Shown piece by piece: positions 6,103 to 9,075 of a stretch of DNA of 9,075 nt. Numbering within the stretch: the stretch's first letter is position 1; each line of letters opens with the position of its first letter. Source of the stretch: Firmicutes bacterium UBA3914 (lineage in GTDB: Bacteria; Bacillota; Limnochordia; Darwinibacteriales; Darwinibacteriaceae). The stretch covers positions 1-9,075 of the forward strand of contig DGEY01000049.1 in NCBI GenBank assembly GCA_002391385.1, in the 5' to 3' direction. A program made the position numbers and the translations under genes. The notes under the pieces are model-generated. The model searched no databases and was not told the DNA's origin. It saw only the letters and a list, made by a program, of their open reading frames with translations.

Positions 6103-7212
6103 ATGCACACCCGCCGCGAGCACTTGGCGGCTATTGTGACTATACTGCCGTCCATCATCCTGCTGGGCATTTTCGTCTACGGTTTTATCGCCAACTCCAT
6201 CTACATGTCCACCACCGATTGGGGACAAACAGCCGCCATGTCTTTGGATCCCCAGATCGAGAGCGTCGGTCTGGACAACTACCGCGATCTGTTCACCGGT
6301 TTTTTGAACGTCCGCTTCCGGCAGGACTTGGTGAACATGTTTTTCTTTACCCTGCTCTTTGTGGGACTCTCGCTGCTGGTGGGACTGGTTTTGGCCACCA
6401 TCATCGACCAGCTTTTCTGGGGGGAAACGTTTTTCCGCACAGTGTTTCTCTATCCCATGTCCCTTTCCATGGTGGTCACCGGTACCATTTGGCGCTGGAT
6501 CCTGCAGCCCAGGGGAGGGATCAATGTCCTGCCCACATTGATCGGCCTGCCCCCAGGGAAGTTCCTGTGGCTTTCCAGCCGGGATCAGCGTCTAGTCTTT
6601 GACTGGTCCCATCTCTTGCACTACGCCTGTTGGGTATTACTGGTCGTTTTGGCCATCAGCGCCTACAGCCAGTGGCGGCAGGGGAAAAAGGGGCGCCTAG
6701 CTTGGCACCTGGTTATCTGCGGGGTTTTGGCGGGCCTGATCGCCAGTCGGGTCCTCACCCGCCTTAGGCTTCTGCCTTACCCGGAGATGCACGGTTTCAA
6801 CGACGCGCTCTGGGGTGTGGTCATCGCTGCGGTCTGGCAGATGTCCGGGTACACCATGGCGCTTTATCTGGCGGGGTTGCGCACCATACCCAGCGAACTG
6901 CGGGAGGCGGCGCGGGTTGATGGCGGCAGTGAACTGCAGATCTACCGCTATGTGGACCTGCCCCTACTGAAGCCCATTACCGCAAGTGCCATCGTGATTC
7001 TGGGCCACATCGCCCTGAAGATTTTCGACCTGATCTTTGCCATTTCCAGCCCTGACCACTACCCGACGTCCATGCCGGCGGTAACTATGTTCTTGAAAGC
7101 TTTCCGCGGCAATGAACTGGCGGTGGGTTCGGCCATCGGCGTGATCCTCTTTTTCATCGTTTCGTTGTTGATCGTACCTTACCTCATAGTTTCCTTTAGG
7201 AGGGAGGAGTAA
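6103..7212 (+). CDS. Sugar ABC transporter permease, MalF-type, with an extra membrane pair
   Basis: Inner-membrane subunit of the glucose-type importer, 369 residues from the ATG at 6103. The frame is open back to a GTG at 6055, but that codon lies in the intergenic hairpin and lacks a ribosome site, whereas 6103 has AAAGGA 9 bases upstream and gives a normal N-terminus. The EAA loop that docks the ATPase is clear at about 265-287 (ELREAARVDGG, then YRYVDLPLLKP). Hydrophobic segments: about 10-32, 78-102, 110-134, 172-189, 201-219, 233-258, 290-315 and 339-363. Family members typically have about 300 residues and six segments; the 172-219 pair, separated by the basic stretch QWRQGKKGR, looks like an insertion between the WLSS region and the conserved ALWGVVIAAVWQ helix. 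Stop is 5 bases before the second permease; the genes are an operon. Confidence 0.9.
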   Translation: MHTRREHLAAIVTILPSIILLGIFVYGFIANSIYMSTTDWGQTAAMSLDPQIESVGLDNYRDLFTGFLNVRFRQDLVNMFFFTLLFVGLSLLVGLVLATIIDQLFWGETFFRTVFLYPMSLSMVVTGTIWRWILQPRGGINVLPTLIGLPPGKFLWLSSRDQRLVFDWSHLLHYACWVLLVVLAISAYSQWRQGKKGRLAWHLVICGVLAGLIASRVLTRLRLLPYPEMHGFNDALWGVVIAAVWQMSGYTMALYLAGLRTIPSELREAARVDGGSELQIYRYVDLPLLKPITASAIVILGHIALKIFDLIFAISSPDHYPTSMPAVTMFLKAFRGNELAVGSAIGVILFFIVSLLIVPYLIVSFRREE

Positions 7213-7217
7213 AGCCC

Positions 7218-8039
7218 ATGTCCTCGGGAAAAACGATCAGAGTGTTGGCTCAGATCCTGGCGGTGCTTCTGGCCATGGTCTATCTAGTGCCCATTTACAT
7301 GACCCTGATCACGAGCTTGAAGGCACCTGCGGAAATCAACGTGATGACGGCCTGGGCGCTTCCCTCCAAGGCACATTGGGCTAGCTACGGGGTGGCTTGG
7401 GAAAGATTCGCCCCGAATCTGCAGAACAGCTTCGTTCTGGCCATCAGCGCCACTTTGCTTTCCGCCATAATGGGCTCCCTGAATGGCTATGTGCTGAGTA
7501 AATACCGGATTCCCGGGGGGAAAGTGGCCTTGCCCCTGATTGTCTTTGGTATGTTCATCCCCTACCAGAGCGTACTGGTTCCCCTCTTCAGGTTCATGCA
7601 GCAGACCAGACTCTACGGGGGCCTACCCGGTTTGATCCTGGTGCACGTGGTCTACGGGCTGCCCATAACTACCCTGCTTTTTCGCAGTTTTTATCAGGAA
7701 ATACCGGATGAGCTGGTGGATGCCAGCAGCATTGACGGTGCAGGATTCTGGGGCATCTTCCGTCACCTGATCTTGCCCCTATCGGGCCCGCCCTTTTTGG
7801 TGGTCTGCATCTGGCAGTTCACCCAGATCTGGAACGAATTCCTCTTCGCAGTCACCTTGACCAAGCCCAGTTCCCAGCCCATCACCGTGGCCCTGGCCAA
7901 TCTCGCCGGGGGTCAGGCGGTTTCCTGGAATCTGCCCATGGCGGGCTCGGTCCTGGCGGCCCTGCCCACCACCATCGTCTATGTTCTGCTGGGGCGTTAT
8001 TTTGTCCGGGGGCTTCTGGCTGGCGCCCTGAAGGGATAA
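7218..8039 (+). CDS. Sugar ABC transporter permease, MalG-type
   Basis: Second inner-membrane subunit of the importer, 273 residues, the usual length for the MalG/carbohydrate-ABC permease family. Six hydrophobic segments are visible at about 7-29, 72-94, 103-125, 135-157, 183-206 and 240-262. The EAA loop lies at 162-190: IPDELVDASSIDGAGFWGIF followed by RHLILPLSGP. Other family marks are LNGYVLSKYRIPG, FIPYQSVLVPLF and QIWNEFLFAVTL. ATG at 7218 is preceded by GGAGGGAGGAG-type purines ending 8 bases upstream, overlapping the stop of the first permease. It is the last gene of the operon and no ATP-binding subunit follows, so a shared ATPase encoded elsewhere is expected. It is convergent with the GrpE-like gene, 12 bases apart. 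Confidence 0.93.
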   Translation: MSSGKTIRVLAQILAVLLAMVYLVPIYMTLITSLKAPAEINVMTAWALPSKAHWASYGVAWERFAPNLQNSFVLAISATLLSAIMGSLNGYVLSKYRIPGGKVALPLIVFGMFIPYQSVLVPLFRFMQQTRLYGGLPGLILVHVVYGLPITTLLFRSFYQEIPDELVDASSIDGAGFWGIFRHLILPLSGPPFLVVCIWQFTQIWNEFLFAVTLTKPSSQPITVALANLAGGQAVSWNLPMAGSVLAALPTTIVYVLLGRYFVRGLLAGALKG

Positions 8040-8066
8040 AAAAAGCGGCGCCTATTCGGCCGCCGC
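8038..8066 (-). terminator. Intrinsic terminator of the GrpE-like gene, overlapping its stop codon
   Basis: Read on the minus strand, GCGGCG (8066-8061), a loop of about 10 bases, and CGCCGC (8050-8045) form a GC-only stem followed by seven T (8044-8038). The loop contains the TAG stop of the GrpE-like gene. The plus strand has no T run after the stem, so any termination of the permease operon here would be weak. Confidence 0.8.
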
Positions 8067-8783
8067 CACAGTTACCTTGGCTGGTATCTGCACCTGTCCG
8101 TTGAGGGTGTAGCCACACTCCAGGCATTCCACGATGATCAGCTCTGCGGTGGGGGGTTCCTCTAGGTTATCTGCCTGGTGCAGTTTCCCGTCGAAACGAT
8201 CCCCCGGCTCAGGTTCAATGAGGCCTATGCCCAAGGGAGCCACCAGCTGGGCGAAGTGCTTTTTGGCGCTCAAGATGGCCTCAAGCTGCCCCTGATCTTC
8301 TGGGGCTGCGCTTTGGCGCTGTTTGTCCAGGAAGCGCAGCATCTCCAGGCTGCGTTGCCGCCACTCGGTGATCTCTTCCCTGAACTGCGCGTTCCCCTTG
8401 GCGTAGGTATCCCTTTCCTTGCGCAGGCTCTGGACCTGCTCCTCCAGGGTCTGCATGTACTTGCCCAGGCGCACCTTGGCCACGTTGGGTTCCTGAACTT
8501 CCCCTGCCTCTGGAGCAGCCGCGGGCGGCGGACTCACCTCCACCGGCGGCGGAGGAAGCTCCTGGCTGCGCCCCCGGGCACTTACCAGCATCCCCGCGAG
8601 ACTTCCGATCATCCCCACTATGGACAGGACCAGCAAAGCGCTGGGGTGCATGCCTTCCACGGGCTGCTGAAGCAGGCGGATGGACACCACCAGCAGGGAC
8701 AGGGCCAGGACGAAGAGGGAGAAGAAAACGACAAGGGCCTCAAAACTAAATAGCTTAGGCCTGGTTGGCTCGGGGTTCGCCAT
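8052..8783 (-). CDS. Membrane-anchored GrpE-like protein (coiled coil plus GrpE C-terminal domain)
   Basis: A 243-residue protein with a mixed layout. Residues 14-36 and 48-69 are two membrane segments; 76-89 is Pro-rich (PPPPVEV, PPPAAAP); 108-155 is a charged, heptad-like coiled coil (KYMQTLEEQVQSLRKERDTY onward); 177-240 matches the beta domain of GrpE, the nucleotide-exchange factor of DnaK: FAQLVAPLGIGLIEPEPGDR, FDGKLHQAD, then CGYTLNGQVQIPAKVTVA, comparable to the E. coli GrpE end (GYTLNGR, RAAMVTVA). GrpE is normally cytosolic with no membrane segment. A CxxC (Cys220, Cys223, CLEC) sits just before GYTLNG. I chose ATG 8783 because GGAG lies 8 bases upstream; ATG 8789 overlaps the upstream stop and GTG 8792 is also possible. 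It is coupled to the LysM gene upstream. Whether it acts on a DnaK-type chaperone is inference; the fold match is good, function uncertain. Confidence 0.85.
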   Translation of the reverse strand: MANPEPTRPKLFSFEALVVFFSLFVLALSLLVVSIRLLQQPVEGMHPSALLVLSIVGMIGSLAGMLVSARGRSQELPPPPVEVSPPPAAAPEAGEVQEPNVAKVRLGKYMQTLEEQVQSLRKERDTYAKGNAQFREEITEWRQRSLEMLRFLDKQRQSAAPEDQGQLEAILSAKKHFAQLVAPLGIGLIEPEPGDRFDGKLHQADNLEEPPTAELIIVECLECGYTLNGQVQIPAKVTVAAAE

Positions 8784-8788
8784 GCCCA

Positions 8789-9075
8789 TCACTCCACTTC
8801 CACCAGTCTAAAGATCTCCTCGTTCAGAGGAATCAGCAGGTCTTGGCCGATTCTCAGCCTGTAGGGATCCACCTGGTTGAGTTCGATGATCTGGTTGATG
8901 AACTTCTCGCTAGGGGGCGATTGAAAGCGATTGGCGATGCCCCAAATGGTGTCCCGGGGCTTGATGGTCAAGATCATGGCCTGGTTTTTCTTGATCAGCT
9001 CTTCAGCAAGGGCAGATAGGACCGGCAGATCTCCACCCACTTCTAGGCTCACTGCGGGGGCTTGGGGTGCCTCCG
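8789..9075 (-). CDS. LysM-domain protein, 5' end outside the window
   Basis: C-terminal part of a larger protein: the frame is open to the right window edge (residues EAPQAPA precede the GTG at 9052, which is probably an internal Val). The visible end carries one LysM domain, a roughly 50-residue glycan-binding fold: ILTIKPRDTIWGIANRF, then INQIIELNQVDPYRLRIGQD and LLIPLNEE. LysM domains bind N-acetylglucosamine polymers such as peptidoglycan, so the protein is likely envelope-associated, but the signal or other domains would lie upstream and cannot be seen. It stops with TGA at 8789-8791, 5 bases before the chosen start of the GrpE-like gene, so the two form an operon. LysM assignment is firm, the whole-protein role open. 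Confidence 0.82.
   Translation of the reverse strand, partial: EAPQAPAVSLEVGGDLPVLSALAEELIKKNQAMILTIKPRDTIWGIANRFQSPPSEKFINQIIELNQVDPYRLRIGQDLLIPLNEEIFRLVEVE

Noticed and set aside
8178..8753. Plus-strand frame opposite the GrpE-like gene
   Set aside because: Antisense of a gene with clear coiled coil and GrpE-domain pattern; its translation is a Leu/Gln-rich artefact of that coiled coil.

Overview
The window looks like a piece of a GC-rich Firmicutes-type genome, possibly a Limnochordia-like or related diderm lineage. This is inference: strong AGGAGG-type ribosome sites occur throughout, the selenium genes are of clostridial type, and the sugar-binding protein has a plain secretory signal rather than the lipoprotein signal normal in monoderm Firmicutes. 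No rRNA, tRNA, CRISPR array, insertion sequence or phage gene was seen.

Left part (1-4500): after the 3' end of an acidic, low-complexity protein of unknown function comes a compact selenium/sulfur module. A LysR-type regulator (+) runs convergently into, and overlaps by 65 bases, a class V cysteine desulfurase / selenocysteine lyase-like gene (-). The desulfurase is divergent from a tight three-gene operon: yedE (YeeE/YedE membrane transporter), a stand-alone TusA/SirA-like carrier (the N-terminal domain of YedF) and a DUF3343 protein with an invariant-type Cys. The operon ends at a strong, apparently bidirectional terminator. The set matches the known selenium-metabolism neighbourhood in which a transporter imports a reduced Se/S species, a PLP enzyme releases S or Se from cysteine or selenocysteine, and small thiol carriers pass it on, probably towards SelD. 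selD, selA and selB are not in the window.

Middle part (4500-8040): a roughly 270-base non-coding gap leads into a sugar ABC importer: a glucose/galactose-binding protein very like the Thermus thermophilus glucose-binding protein, then two MalF/MalG-type permeases. A 12-bp GNRA-capped hairpin lies between the binding protein and the first permease, a typical arrangement for making more binding protein than membrane subunits. No ATPase is encoded here, so a shared MalK/MsiK-type ATPase elsewhere is expected.

Right part (8040-9075, minus strand): a LysM-domain protein (5' end beyond the window) is followed, 5 bases after its stop, by a membrane-anchored protein with two N-terminal transmembrane segments, a Pro-rich linker, a coiled coil and a C-terminal GrpE-like domain carrying a CxxC. 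It ends in an intrinsic terminator that overlaps its stop codon. The GrpE-like membrane protein and the compact Se module with a lone TusA domain are the least ordinary items.
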